Positions 1 through 7,665 of a DNA stretch of 18,805 nt are shown piece by piece. The stretch is from Corynebacterium sp. (GTDB taxonomy: Bacteria; Actinomycetota; Actinomycetes; Mycobacteriales; Mycobacteriaceae), in the NCBI RefSeq assembly GCF_030530965.1, contig NZ_JAUMTY010000030.1:1-18805 (forward strand). The letters are read 5' to 3'. The position numbers were made by a program, and so were the translations under genes. Position 1 is the stretch's first letter. Each line of letters starts with the position of its first letter. The notes below the pieces were generated by a model. The model was not told the DNA's origin. It searched no databases and saw only the letters and a list, made by a program, of their open reading frames with translations.

Positions 1-2011
1 GGGTGGCCTCCCCACCGAGGAGTGTGCCAACAGCGTCTAAAAATGCGGTGGCGTCCTCGCTACTGGCGGTCCACTGCGCGGGGGGCGTGGCAAGGACGGG
101 AGTGCGTGATTGAATCGTCTGCCACATGACGGCAATGGCGTCCTGCATTCGCGCGTGAGAGGAATCAAGCGTCTCGTGATAGCGCGTCAGCGGTGTGGAA
201 TACGCTGCCGTCTCGGGCGTCCCCCCGGTTGCAGCAAGGGTGGCCCCCACATCCGCATTAAACGGAATGGCTGTCACACCGTGGCCAACGTCGATAAGTT
301 TGTTTTCCCACGCGGATTGGTCATGTGCGGCTGAGTCATCATCGCGGGAACGAGCCACAGAGTCCCCACCAGCGGAATCATCGTTGTCGGAGGATGAACC
401 ATCGCCCGCTGCCGTATCAGATTTTTCCTTGTTGTCGGTTTCAGTGCTGGTAGACAGTGAGTTATCTGCGACGAGCGTCGTAACGTGCGGATCCCGAGGA
501 GGCCACGAGGCTGGCCGCACTGTATTCGTCGATGCCTCGTCGGATGTGAGAGTAACCGGATTGACCTGCGGTTCCTCAGTAGTGGGGGCGCCGGCAGATT
601 TATCGGTATTTGCCACGCCCTCCTCGAACTGCGAGTTCAGGTCGATAGGCTCCCCATTGGTATAGGCGTTGGCCAACGACGGTATGGCGTCTTGGTTGAG
701 GTACCCCGCGCCGGGAATGGCGATGTTGCTGAGCGTGCTGGTGCCAAGAATGGCTTGAATGTTCGTATCCCCGGTTGAGAGCGTTTGCGCAGTTAGCCAT
801 GGGTCTTTGGTGGCTGCAACGGCATTGAGGTTGGCCCCCGAGGTGGGCAGCGACACGACACATCCCCCGGATGCCGTGTCTTTGAGTTTCTTCAGCCACC
901 TCTCGGCATCGCCCGTGCCCTTGCCATCGCGCGTTTTCGTTCCCTTGGAGGATCCCCAACTATCCCGCAGGCGAGTCGTTTCGCTCACGGCGCTCGGCCT
1001 CTCATTGGTCACCGAGTACCCGTGAGTCATTCTCTCCACAGTGGTGAGCAGGTCGGGGTCAATGGCCAGGCAGCTCGCCTCTTTAATGCCGTTATTCTTG
1101 CTGGCCGCGTTGGCGTAGGCCGACAACAGGCCGTCGAGCCGCCCTCCCCGAGCGAGCTCATGGGCGAGCGTTTCGTCGCTCAGCAGGAGGGGAGCTGAGT
1201 CAGGGGCTTCACCAGTTTCACCTGGGACGATGGCTGACCGGCTGGCCAGCGGCCACAAAAAAGTAAGCGGTACAGGCTGATTTTCACTCGCCTGTTTATT
1301 GTCAGCCTCCGGTTTGGCTTTATCCCGGACAGGAAGCAAGAACCTGGACGAACCCTCATAAGACCCCGCCTGAGCACTGATCACGATGGGATAGGTCCCC
1401 GGATCAGTAATGCCCAACGGCGTGGCCTTGCCATTCCCCTCCGTGATCGGAAGATCAAAAGTCAGAGTGGTGGACTCACCCGGTTTGAGAGTGACAGCGG
1501 AGTTATCACCCGAGGACGCGGTGGTTGTACTGCTCTTGGCCGACGTGCTTTTCTTACCCGATTCGCGTGCCGACGTCGACCCCGTGGATTGCGAATCATT
1601 GGCTTGATCGTGGTCCACAGATCCGTTGATCAGATCGTGATTAAAGACATCCTTATTATCCGCTAACCGGAGACGGGCAGATGCGGTGTCGACGACGGCA
1701 TCGGAGCGCGACAAAGAATACGTAATGGAGTCGAGCGTGCTTGAGGTTGAGTTCGTCAGCTTCACCGTGAACGCAACATGCCCATCGATCGTGGCGATCG
1801 TCGGGTTGATCTGCGAAATCGAGACATCAATATCGTTCTTGGAGTGCCCGTCCCGCGCCGAGGGGTTGGTCCATTGCGTCGATTCCGCAGCCTGAGCCGT
1901 AGGGCCTTGATGTCCCGTATTGGTCATCGTCGCCGGGAGTATTCCGACAGCACAAGCTACAGCACTAGCGCTGCACATGCCGAGGATGCGTGTTCTCCAC
2001 GGTTTCACCAT
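1..2011 (-). CDS. DUF6049 family secreted/anchored protein (3' end missing)
   Basis: Open reading frame of 670 codons without a stop, running off the left edge. The first about 43 residues resemble a signal peptide: basic start (MVKPWRTR), hydrophobic stretch, then AQAAES. A beta-rich domain follows (ISQINPTIATIDGHVAFTVK). Two low-complexity Ser/Thr/Asp-rich stretches lie near residues 140-165 and 520-560. The assignment rests on order: in mycobacteria the gene after the MutT4-type NUDIX gene (Rv3909) is a large secreted protein of this kind, usually followed by the MurJ/MviN gene. The start ATG overlaps the NUDIX stop by 7 nt and has a strong GGAGGGGAGG upstream, so the two genes are probably translationally coupled. 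Exact function is unknown; a cell-envelope role is inference from context. Confidence 0.75.
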   Translation of the reverse strand, partial: MVKPWRTRILGMCSASAVACAVGILPATMTNTGHQGPTAQAAESTQWTNPSARDGHSKNDIDVSISQINPTIATIDGHVAFTVKLTNSTSSTLDSITYSLSRSDAVVDTASARLRLADNKDVFNHDLINGSVDHDQANDSQSTGSTSARESGKKSTSAKSSTTTASSGDNSAVTLKPGESTTLTFDLPITEGNGKATPLGITDPGTYPIVISAQAGSYEGSSRFLLPVRDKAKPEADNKQASENQPVPLTFLWPLASRSAIVPGETGEAPDSAPLLLSDETLAHELARGGRLDGLLSAYANAASKNNGIKEASCLAIDPDLLTTVERMTHGYSVTNERPSAVSETTRLRDSWGSSKGTKTRDGKGTGDAERWLKKLKDTASGGCVVSLPTSGANLNAVAATKDPWLTAQTLSTGDTNIQAILGTSTLSNIAIPGAGYLNQDAIPSLANAYTNGEPIDLNSQFEEGVANTDKSAGAPTTEEPQVNPVTLTSDEASTNTVRPASWPPRDPHVTTLVADNSLSTSTETDNKEKSDTAAGDGSSSDNDDSAGGDSVARSRDDDSAAHDQSAWENKLIDVGHGVTAIPFNADVGATLAATGGTPETAAYSTPLTRYHETLDSSHARMQDAIAVMWQTIQSRTPVLATPPAQWTASSEDATAFLDAVGTLLGGEAT

Positions 2012-2898
2012 GGCGTCATCCTCCCCTCCGCATGGGCTTGACGTGCCAGATCCGGCAGAATCTCGTGCGCGCGCCGGGCCAATTTCCGTTCATCCCCGTA
2101 GGCTAGCCGCTCCACGAGCTCAGAGGCAGGAGCCCACGTGACCTCGGTGACTTCAGGATCATCATCATTAAAGATGCCGTCAACATATTCCAACAGATGG
2201 TGATGGACAGTTTTATGGATGCGGATACCGTCGGACACGAACCAATAATCAATGGTCCCCAAATCCTCGAAAACGCGCCCGGTGAGCCCGGTTTCTTCCC
2301 ACACTTCACGCTCAGCGGTCGTGGTATGGTCTTCGCCCTGCTCAACGTGGCCTTTGGGGATGGACCACAGGAGCCGACCACGACGGTCAAGCCGCCCGAT
2401 CAGGCACACATAAATGCGATCCATATTCACAATTCCGGCGTCGTCAACGGCTTCAGCTAATCCAGAGACGACGAGTCCACCGGCGGACGTTTCCTCCGAA
2501 GTAGGCATGTAGACCGAAGCGAGGGCGCGGGATTTATTGCGTCGCGAGTTTCGGGACGACCCGCGGCCGGAGCGCTGGTCACGTGGCCTACCAGGCCTCG
2601 AACGCTTCCCACCGTTGCGCGAATTGTTGCGTGAACCAGCATTCCGCGAGCTGTTTCGTCGCGACGTCGTCGAACGCTTCTGATGTGGCTTATTTTTATC
2701 CCTCGACGAGCCACTGCCCTGGTTGTGGTTACCCTTCTTCTTATCGCCACCCTGGCGGTTGTTTTTCGAGCTAGAGGTGCTGCGCCGGCGTCGGCCCCCG
2801 TTTGTGCGCCGCGTGCGCCGTGGCGACCCGCCGCCCCCCGTGTGGCCAGCGTCGGACGAGTCTTGGCTCGCTGACTGTGGCCGTGTGCTCCTACTCAT
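2005..2898 (-). CDS. NUDIX hydrolase, MutT4-like, with long basic disordered N-terminus
   Basis: 297 residues from the chosen ATG. Residues 1-127 are almost entirely Arg, Ser, Asn, Gly and Lys (for example RRTNGGRRRRSTSSS), with no predicted fold. From about residue 138 (ETSAGGLVV) a NUDIX domain follows. Its Nudix box is perfect: residues 183-205, GHVEQGE, seven residues, then REVWEETGL. This matches GX5EX7REUXEEXGU, the metal-binding and pyrophosphate-hydrolysing motif. IDYWFVSDG and HKTVHHHLLEY agree with mycobacterial MutT4 (Rv3908), which also carries a basic tail, though shorter as I recall it. The substrate is unknown; nucleoside di- or triphosphates or capped RNA are possible. The ATG at 2898 was chosen because TATCCT lies 7 nt upstream and no Shine-Dalgarno is seen. 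ATGs at 2928 and 3051 are in frame, but the latter overlaps pcnA. Confidence 0.85.
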   Translation of the reverse strand: MSRSTRPQSASQDSSDAGHTGGGGSPRRTRRTNGGRRRRSTSSSKNNRQGGDKKKGNHNQGSGSSRDKNKPHQKRSTTSRRNSSRNAGSRNNSRNGGKRSRPGRPRDQRSGRGSSRNSRRNKSRALASVYMPTSEETSAGGLVVSGLAEAVDDAGIVNMDRIYVCLIGRLDRRGRLLWSIPKGHVEQGEDHTTTAEREVWEETGLTGRVFEDLGTIDYWFVSDGIRIHKTVHHHLLEYVDGIFNDDDPEVTEVTWAPASELVERLAYGDERKLARRAHEILPDLARQAHAEGRMTPW

Positions 2899-2905
2899 TC
2901 TTTTC

Positions 2906-2911
2906 AGGATA
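2906..2911 (-). promoter_or_regulatory. putative -10 element (TATCCT), leaderless NUDIX transcript
   Basis: On the minus strand TATCCT is followed by 7 nt and then the ATG at 2898, so transcription would begin at or next to the start codon. No convincing -35 is visible. Confidence 0.35.
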
Positions 2912-2962
2912 GAGGCCGATGAACCCATGTGGGTAGATAGGCCAGTCACATTGCGCGTTCCC

Positions 2963-2989
2963 TGTGGATAAATGGTCACTTGTGGATAA
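2963..2989 (-). promoter_or_regulatory. pair of DnaA boxes in the pcnA/NUDIX intergenic region
   Basis: Two identical 9-mers, TTATCCACA on the minus strand, at 2963-2971 and 2981-2989. They are in the same orientation, 18 bp start to start. TTATCCACA is the classical DnaA-box consensus. They sit between two divergent genes, about 60-90 bp upstream of the likely pcnA start, where a transcription regulator or origin-proximal DnaA cluster could act. I saw no other perfect copy in the window. Confidence 0.6.
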
Positions 2990-3036
2990 CTCGCGTCGTA
3001 ACGATCGGTGGGGACTAGACACGTCTTGACGACCGG

Positions 3037-3042
3037 TACGAT
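3037..3042 (+). promoter_or_regulatory. putative -10 element (TACGAT) for leaderless pcnA
   Basis: TACGAT is followed by 7 nt and the ATG at 3050. No Shine-Dalgarno precedes that ATG, which favours a leaderless transcript. No good -35 is seen at 16-18 bp. Confidence 0.35.
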
Positions 3043-3049
3043 ATCTGAC

Positions 3050-4561
3050 ATGGCTGGTTCGTCCTCACTCTCCCATTCGCGTCCGTCCGATTCGAACTCC
3101 TCGCATGACACGTCCGTTATGGAGGCAGAATATTTGGCACGTGCGCACAGAGACTTAGCCTCCTTAGTCCCCGTGATGACACCGCTTGCCCAGGCCTTTA
3201 ATGATGACGGCTGTGACCTCTATTTGGTCGGTGGTTCCGTCCGAGATGCTCTTTTAGGGCGTTTGAGCAGTGATCTTGACTTTACGACGAATGCCAGGCC
3301 GCATGATATCCACCGGCTTTTGGAGACCACGTGCGACGCCGTGTGGGATACGGGCATTGACTACGGCACAGTGTCGGGCCAACGCAGCGGCCAAGATATA
3401 GAGGTGACGACCTTTCGCGCCGACACCTATGACGGCGAATCACGAAACCCCGAGGTCACCTTTGGTGATTCCTTAGACAAGGACCTAACCCGCAGGGATT
3501 TCACCGTCAACGCGATGGCCGTCGAAGTCCGTGGCGACGGTTCGCAGGTGTTTCACGATCCGCTTCACGGATTAACTGACCTCGTCCGCGGTTATCTTGA
3601 TACACCGGACGATCCGGCGATTTCGTTTCACGACGACCCCCTCCGCATGCTCCGGGCCTGCCGTTTTGTGTCCCAACTGGGGTTGCGCGTTGCTCCACGT
3701 GTGCGTGAGGCCATGGAGAGAATGGCGGGGGACATCCAACGGATCACAGCGGAACGGATCCACGCTGAGCTGGACAAATTAATCCTCGGGGACCAACCCA
3801 CCGACGGGATTGAACTCATGGTGGACACCGGTTTGGCGGACTACATCATTCCCGAAATCCCTGCTATGCGTATGACCCGTGACGAGCACATGCAGCACAA
3901 GGATGTGTATGCCCATTCGCTGCAGGTACTGCGCCAAGCTATTGATCGTGAACCGGATGGTCCGGACTTAGTCCTGCGGTGGGCGGCGCTGCTCCACGAC
4001 TGCGGAAAACCCAGCACGCGGGCCCCGAAACCCGGCGGAGGCGTCACGTTTTACCACCACGACGTGGTGGGGGCGAAAATGGCCCGGAAGCGCTTCAGGG
4101 CATTGAAATACAGTAAGCAGTTCATCAAAGACGTCTCGGGATTGATCTACCTGCACCAGCGCTTCCACGGCTATACCGAAAAAGCGTGGAATGATTCCGC
4201 TGTTCGTCGATACGTCACCGATGCGGGGCCCCTTTTGCCCCGGCTTCACCGGCTCGTACGGGCGGACTGCACAACCAGGAACCAGGCGAAAGCCCGTCGT
4301 TTACAACGCTTGTATGACGATCTTGAACGTCGTATTGAGGAGATTCAGCACAAAGAGGATCTCGCGCGCATCCGTCCGGATCTTGACGGGAACGACATTA
4401 TGACGATCCTAGATATTGAACCAGGACCGATGGTAGGAAAAGCCTGGAAGCACATGAAAGATGTTCGCCTGGATCAGGGGCCTTTAGAGCGCGAAGATGC
4501 CATCCTGGAGCTGAAGAAATGGTGGACTGAGGAACAGGAGTCAGAGGAGCAACATTCATGA
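3050..4561 (+). CDS. pcnA: CCA tRNA nucleotidyltransferase / poly(A) polymerase family (PcnA)
   Basis: 503 residues. A class II nucleotidyltransferase head carries LYLVGGSVRDALLG (GGSVRD at 61-66) and the metal-binding DLD at 75-77. RRDFTVNAMAV (148-158) and DDPLRMLRACRF complete the conserved core. The C-terminal half is an HD domain with HKDVYAHSL and LLHDCGK (His316-Asp317). The protein resembles mycobacterial PcnA (Rv3907c) throughout. Expected role: adding or repairing the CCA 3' end of tRNA in the cytoplasm. The start is uncertain: GTG 3008, ATG 3050 and ATG 3119 are in frame and none has a Shine-Dalgarno; 3050 has a -10-like TACGAT 7 nt upstream. The stop overlaps the yqgE start by 4 nt (ATGA), implying coupled translation. 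Confidence 0.95.
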   Translation: MAGSSSLSHSRPSDSNSSHDTSVMEAEYLARAHRDLASLVPVMTPLAQAFNDDGCDLYLVGGSVRDALLGRLSSDLDFTTNARPHDIHRLLETTCDAVWDTGIDYGTVSGQRSGQDIEVTTFRADTYDGESRNPEVTFGDSLDKDLTRRDFTVNAMAVEVRGDGSQVFHDPLHGLTDLVRGYLDTPDDPAISFHDDPLRMLRACRFVSQLGLRVAPRVREAMERMAGDIQRITAERIHAELDKLILGDQPTDGIELMVDTGLADYIIPEIPAMRMTRDEHMQHKDVYAHSLQVLRQAIDREPDGPDLVLRWAALLHDCGKPSTRAPKPGGGVTFYHHDVVGAKMARKRFRALKYSKQFIKDVSGLIYLHQRFHGYTEKAWNDSAVRRYVTDAGPLLPRLHRLVRADCTTRNQAKARRLQRLYDDLERRIEEIQHKEDLARIRPDLDGNDIMTILDIEPGPMVGKAWKHMKDVRLDQGPLEREDAILELKKWWTEEQESEEQHS

Positions 4562-5163
4562 GTGATATCTACAGTGATCGCCTGTTCAATGGGCTGAGCA
4601 AAACACCTCCTGAGGCGGGAATGTTGCTGGTCTCTGCACCCGGAACGGTATCTGCAGAGCTGACTCGCTCCGTCATTTTCCTTCTCGACGTTGGTCCCGA
4701 CGGTGCCGTCGGCGTTGACCTAACAGAACGCACAGAGATGGCAACACACAACGTCCTGCCGCAGTGGACGCCGCTTATTACTGCACCTCAGGTGATTTAT
4801 CTCGGCGGACCCGTGGGACACAATACTGTTCTCGCCGTCGGGGTAGCGAAGCCAGATACCGTTATCGACGACACCACGCTGTTCTCCACCACGGCGCACC
4901 GATTTGTGACGGTGAATTTAGACGCCGACCCCGACGAGGTGAAAGGGAAGCTGCACGGTCTTCGCATGTTCGGCGGGTACGCCGGGTGGGGGCCAGGCCA
5001 ACTTAATGCCGAAATTGAGCGCGGAAACTGGTACGTGGCGCCGGCATTAACCGAAGATGTCCTCGCCCCCGCCAATGTCGATGTGTGGGGGCAGGTGATG
5101 CGTCGGCAAGAGCAACCACTCCCCCTCTTCGCGACCTACCCTATCGATCCGAACGAGAATTAA
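4558..5163 (+). CDS. YqgE/AlgH family protein (UPF0301)
   Basis: 201 residues, the usual length for the family. Conserved signatures are present: GMLLVSAPG near the N-terminus, VIYLGGPVG near residue 80, and FGGYAGWGPGQLNAEI near residues 138-153, followed by GNWYVAPA. The biochemical role of the family is not settled; AlgH was named from alginate regulation in Pseudomonas. The start is supported by GAGGAG 8 nt upstream and by the 4-nt overlap with the end of pcnA. Confidence 0.93.
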   Translation: MSDIYSDRLFNGLSKTPPEAGMLLVSAPGTVSAELTRSVIFLLDVGPDGAVGVDLTERTEMATHNVLPQWTPLITAPQVIYLGGPVGHNTVLAVGVAKPDTVIDDTTLFSTTAHRFVTVNLDADPDEVKGKLHGLRMFGGYAGWGPGQLNAEIERGNWYVAPALTEDVLAPANVDVWGQVMRRQEQPLPLFATYPIDPNEN

Positions 5164-5205
5164 ACCGAAAATTAACCGTCACCTCGCACCCGTAGAGAAC
5201 ACGTT

Positions 5206-6006
5206 ATGGACACACCCCCACACCGCGGATCACCGCAGAACAACCCCGCACACGGCGGTTCTTTAGGCCCCGACATCCGGCAAGGTCTAGTTGAAACCTG
5301 GGCAATTGGGCTGGGGCTGATTCCGCTAGGACTTTCCTTCGGCCTTCTGGTCGTCCAATCAGGTTTTGCCTGGTGGTGGGCACCAATACTCTCCACCATC
5401 ATTTATGCCGGATCCATGGAGTTCCTCGCCATCAGCTTGATTAGCAGCGGGATTGGGCTGTTTTCTGCCGGGTTAACAGCGTTGATGGTGAACTTCCGTC
5501 ACGCGTTCTACGGCCTGACCTTCCCTCGCCACGCAATTAAGAGCCGCGCCTGGCGCGCCTACTCCACCTACGCGTTGACCGATGAATCTTATGCCATCGC
5601 ATCGACGTCCATGGCGAAGAACAGCTCGATCAGCGGCGTTCACGTCCTGACAATCCAGGTCGTTGTGCAAGCCCTCTGGTTGGCGTCGGGAATAGTTGGT
5701 GCCCTAGTCGGCCAATACATTCCCACCATCGACGGGATGTCCTTCGCTCTCGTCGCCCTATTCATTGTGCTCACCATGGAGTCATTTTCCGCGAATCCCG
5801 ACTGGTCACTGCCCGGCCTTGCCCTGGTCTGCGCGACCGTCGGATGGCTTGTGTCGGAGCAATCTCTCATGGTTATCGGGCTGGGGCTCTACCTTGCTGT
5901 GCTCCTCGTGAGGTTTTGGTCTCCGACCGTCGACGAAACCCTCACGCTGCGGTCCGGCCGTGGCCACTCCGACCCCGCCGACGCTGAAGGGGGAACACCG
6001 CGATGA
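5206..6006 (+). CDS. brnF: AzlC/BrnF-type branched-chain amino-acid exporter, large subunit
   Basis: 266 residues, mostly hydrophobic, with about seven predicted membrane segments. Family signatures include IPLGLSFGLLVVQSGF, YAGSMEFLAISLI and especially LMVNFRHAFYGLTFP, which parallels BrnF of Corynebacterium glutamicum. BrnF works with the small subunit BrnE to export isoleucine, leucine, valine and methionine. The partner follows immediately with a 4-nt overlap. The ribosome-binding site is weak (AGAGAA). The C. glutamicum pair is controlled by a divergent lrp gene; no such regulator is present here. The family call is firm; the exact substrate is inferred. Confidence 0.88.
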   Translation: MDTPPHRGSPQNNPAHGGSLGPDIRQGLVETWAIGLGLIPLGLSFGLLVVQSGFAWWWAPILSTIIYAGSMEFLAISLISSGIGLFSAGLTALMVNFRHAFYGLTFPRHAIKSRAWRAYSTYALTDESYAIASTSMAKNSSISGVHVLTIQVVVQALWLASGIVGALVGQYIPTIDGMSFALVALFIVLTMESFSANPDWSLPGLALVCATVGWLVSEQSLMVIGLGLYLAVLLVRFWSPTVDETLTLRSGRGHSDPADAEGGTPR

Positions 6007-6368
6007 ATCACACGCTGGCCTATGGCGATTATGGGTTGCCCGAAGGTGTGTCGCTGTCCCACACGCTCGCGATGCTGTGCGTGATCGGTGTTGTCACCGT
6101 TGCCCTGCGCGCGTTTCCCTTTCCGTTTATTGCGCGTTTGCGGGGATCAGATTTCGTGGCCCACCTCAGCCGAACCATGCCCGTGGGCGTCACCATGGTG
6201 CTTATTGTCTACACCGCTGTGGAAACCTCGCATGACAGTGGCGGATGGTGGCCCGTCCTTGTCGCTATTGCGGGAACGTGCCTGCTTCATGTGTGGCGGC
6301 ACAGCGTGACGCTCTCCATTTTCGGCGGAACCGCTTTGTACGTTCTTCTGCTCAACGTTGTGGCGTAG
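6003..6368 (+). CDS. brnE: AzlD/BrnE-type branched-chain amino-acid exporter, small subunit
   Basis: 121 residues with four hydrophobic segments, typical of AzlD/BrnE. The pattern VTVALRAFPFPFIARLRGSD, followed by TMPVGVTMVLIVY, matches the family (LRA-PF and MP-G). It overlaps the brnF stop by 4 nt (ATGA), and AAGGGGG lies 9 nt upstream of the ATG, so both subunits are probably made together. It ends 24 nt from the convergent symporter gene with no obvious terminator between. Confidence 0.85.
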   Translation: MNHTLAYGDYGLPEGVSLSHTLAMLCVIGVVTVALRAFPFPFIARLRGSDFVAHLSRTMPVGVTMVLIVYTAVETSHDSGGWWPVLVAIAGTCLLHVWRHSVTLSIFGGTALYVLLLNVVA

Positions 6369-6392
6369 CGGCGTTTGTCCTGGCCGATTCGT

Positions 6393-7373
6393 CTAGCTGG
6401 CGGCGTGTTCGTCCAACTGGCGCGCGTATCGGCTCGCGCGCACAGAGCACACCATCAGCTGAATCTGGTGGAACACCATCAGCGGCAAAATGATCACCGC
6501 AGCGCTCTGGGGGAAAATGACGGCGGCCATGGGAAGGCCCGTCGCCAAGGACTTCTTAGTCCCGCAGAACTGAATGGCCACGCGGTCGCCATAGTCGAAG
6601 CCGAAACGGCTCGCGGCGGTCCACGTCAACCACAGCATCAGCTCGACCAAAATAAGGGACAGTAGGACGACGATCACCAGCTGCCACCACGCAATCGACG
6701 TCCACACGCCCAACACGATCCCCTCCGAAAACGCCCCGTACACCACGAAAGCGATGGACAGTCGGTCCACATTCTTCGTCACCGGGCTTGCCGACATTTT
6801 CGCGATCGGACGCCACAAGCGCCCGATCTGGCCAAGAATGAATGGCACAAGTAGCTGCAGCGCAACGTCGATAAACACGCTGCCGGACACGTGGAAACCC
6901 GAACCCGACATGAAGAACATCACGAGAACAGGCGTGATTACGACACCTAACAGATTCGACGTCGACGCACTGACGATGGCGCCCGCCACGTTCCCTCTGG
7001 CAACGGACGTGAACGCGACCGACGACTGGACCGTCGACGGCACGAGGCAGAGGAACAGAAAGCCGGCATAAAGGTTGTGGCCCACCAGGTGCTGAAGTGG
7101 GAAGAGCGCGATACCGATGATCGGGAAGACGACGTAGGTAAAAGCCAGAATGAGGGTGTGAAGGCGCCAGTGCTTGAGGCCCTCGAACGCCTCGGCGGGT
7201 GAGAGGCGTGCGCCGTAGAGGAAAAACAGAAATGCAATTGCCCCGGTGGTGACGGTATCCCACGCGCTGGCGAAAGACCCGCGAGCAGGGAAAAGGATGG
7301 CGATCGTCACTGCTGAGAGGATCATGACGATCAACGGATCGGGCCGCCAGGAGGCAATTTTGCGAATATTCAC
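6393..7373 (-). CDS. bile acid:sodium symporter-like carrier (SBF-like, YfeH type)
   Basis: 326 residues with about nine or ten hydrophobic segments and few polar loops. Signatures of the SBF-like group are FLYGARLSPAEA near residue 50, LCLVPSTVQSSVAFTS near residue 110 and FCGTKKSLATGLPMA near residue 270. Members are secondary transporters of the inner membrane; substrates of this subgroup are mostly unknown, so no substrate is assigned. The start codon is GTG, without a Shine-Dalgarno but with TAGAAT 6 nt upstream, suggesting a leaderless message. The gene is convergent with brnFE and divergent from the pseudo-ATPase operon. Confidence 0.85.
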   Translation of the reverse strand: MNIRKIASWRPDPLIVMILSAVTIAILFPARGSFASAWDTVTTGAIAFLFFLYGARLSPAEAFEGLKHWRLHTLILAFTYVVFPIIGIALFPLQHLVGHNLYAGFLFLCLVPSTVQSSVAFTSVARGNVAGAIVSASTSNLLGVVITPVLVMFFMSGSGFHVSGSVFIDVALQLLVPFILGQIGRLWRPIAKMSASPVTKNVDRLSIAFVVYGAFSEGIVLGVWTSIAWWQLVIVVLLSLILVELMLWLTWTAASRFGFDYGDRVAIQFCGTKKSLATGLPMAAVIFPQSAAVIILPLMVFHQIQLMVCSVRASRYARQLDEHAAS

Positions 7374-7379
7374 GTCACT

Positions 7380-7385
7380 ATTCTA
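7380..7385 (-). promoter_or_regulatory. putative -10 element (TAGAAT), leaderless symporter transcript
   Basis: TAGAAT on the minus strand is followed by 6 nt and the GTG start at 7373. It is a good TANNNT match; no -35 resembling TTGACA is seen. Confidence 0.45.
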
Positions 7386-7529
7386 AAAACCTTCACGCTG
7401 GGGCGGGGGCATGTAGGAAAATCACTACTACCGCTGGAGGAAACACCGCCGGCGCTCAAGGGCCTACTACCTGCGTAGACGCTGGCGTAAAAGACAATCC
7501 GTCTAGGTCTCTTAGCTTCGCGCCACACG

Positions 7530-7546
7530 TCCGTGGGAGCCACGGA
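7530..7546. repeat. perfect dyad / short hairpin (7-bp arms, 3-nt loop)
   Basis: TCCGTGG GAG CCACGGA, a perfect inverted repeat in the 292-bp region between the symporter and the pseudo-ATPase gene. It lies about 35 bp upstream of the proposed -35 of the latter. It could be an operator or a small hairpin. I do not recognise a known regulator site. Confidence 0.35.
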
Positions 7547-7579
7547 TGAAACTTCAGCACACTTTTAAACGAAAAATAA

Positions 7580-7608
7580 TTAGTGGGTGGAAACCGTTGT
7601 GTTATTAT
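7580..7608 (+). promoter_or_regulatory. promoter of the pseudo-ATPase/YhgE operon
   Basis: TTAGTG, 17 bp, then TATTAT at 7603-7608, with an extended -10 TG at 7600-7601. The surrounding DNA is clearly AT-rich: 20 of 60 bases are G or C in 7561-7620, by hand count. Transcription would start near 7615, giving a leader of about 50 nt before the GTG at 7666. Confidence 0.55.
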
Positions 7609-7652
7609 TTCGCTCACAAGCTTTTCAGTACAAAAGTAAATCTTGAGATGAT

Positions 7653-7658
7653 AAGGAG
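7653..7658 (+). promoter_or_regulatory. ribosome-binding site AAGGAG deciding the start at 7666
   Basis: AAGGAG lies 7 nt before GTG 7666 and 4 nt before GTG 7663. The in-frame ATG at 7681 is 22 nt away, and the ATG at 7546 is upstream of the proposed promoter. GTG 7666 is therefore preferred. Confidence 0.6.
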
Positions 7659-7665
7659 CTGCGTG

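Noticed and set aside
3026..3042. TTGACG-TACGAT as a -35/-10 pair
   Set aside because: The spacing is only 5 bp, far too short for a sigma-70-type promoter; only the -10 was kept.
7546..7665. Upstream extension of the pseudo-ATPase from an ATG at 7546
   Set aside because: The stretch is AT-rich, contains the promoter, and has no protein similarity to the family; AAGGAG points to GTG 7666.
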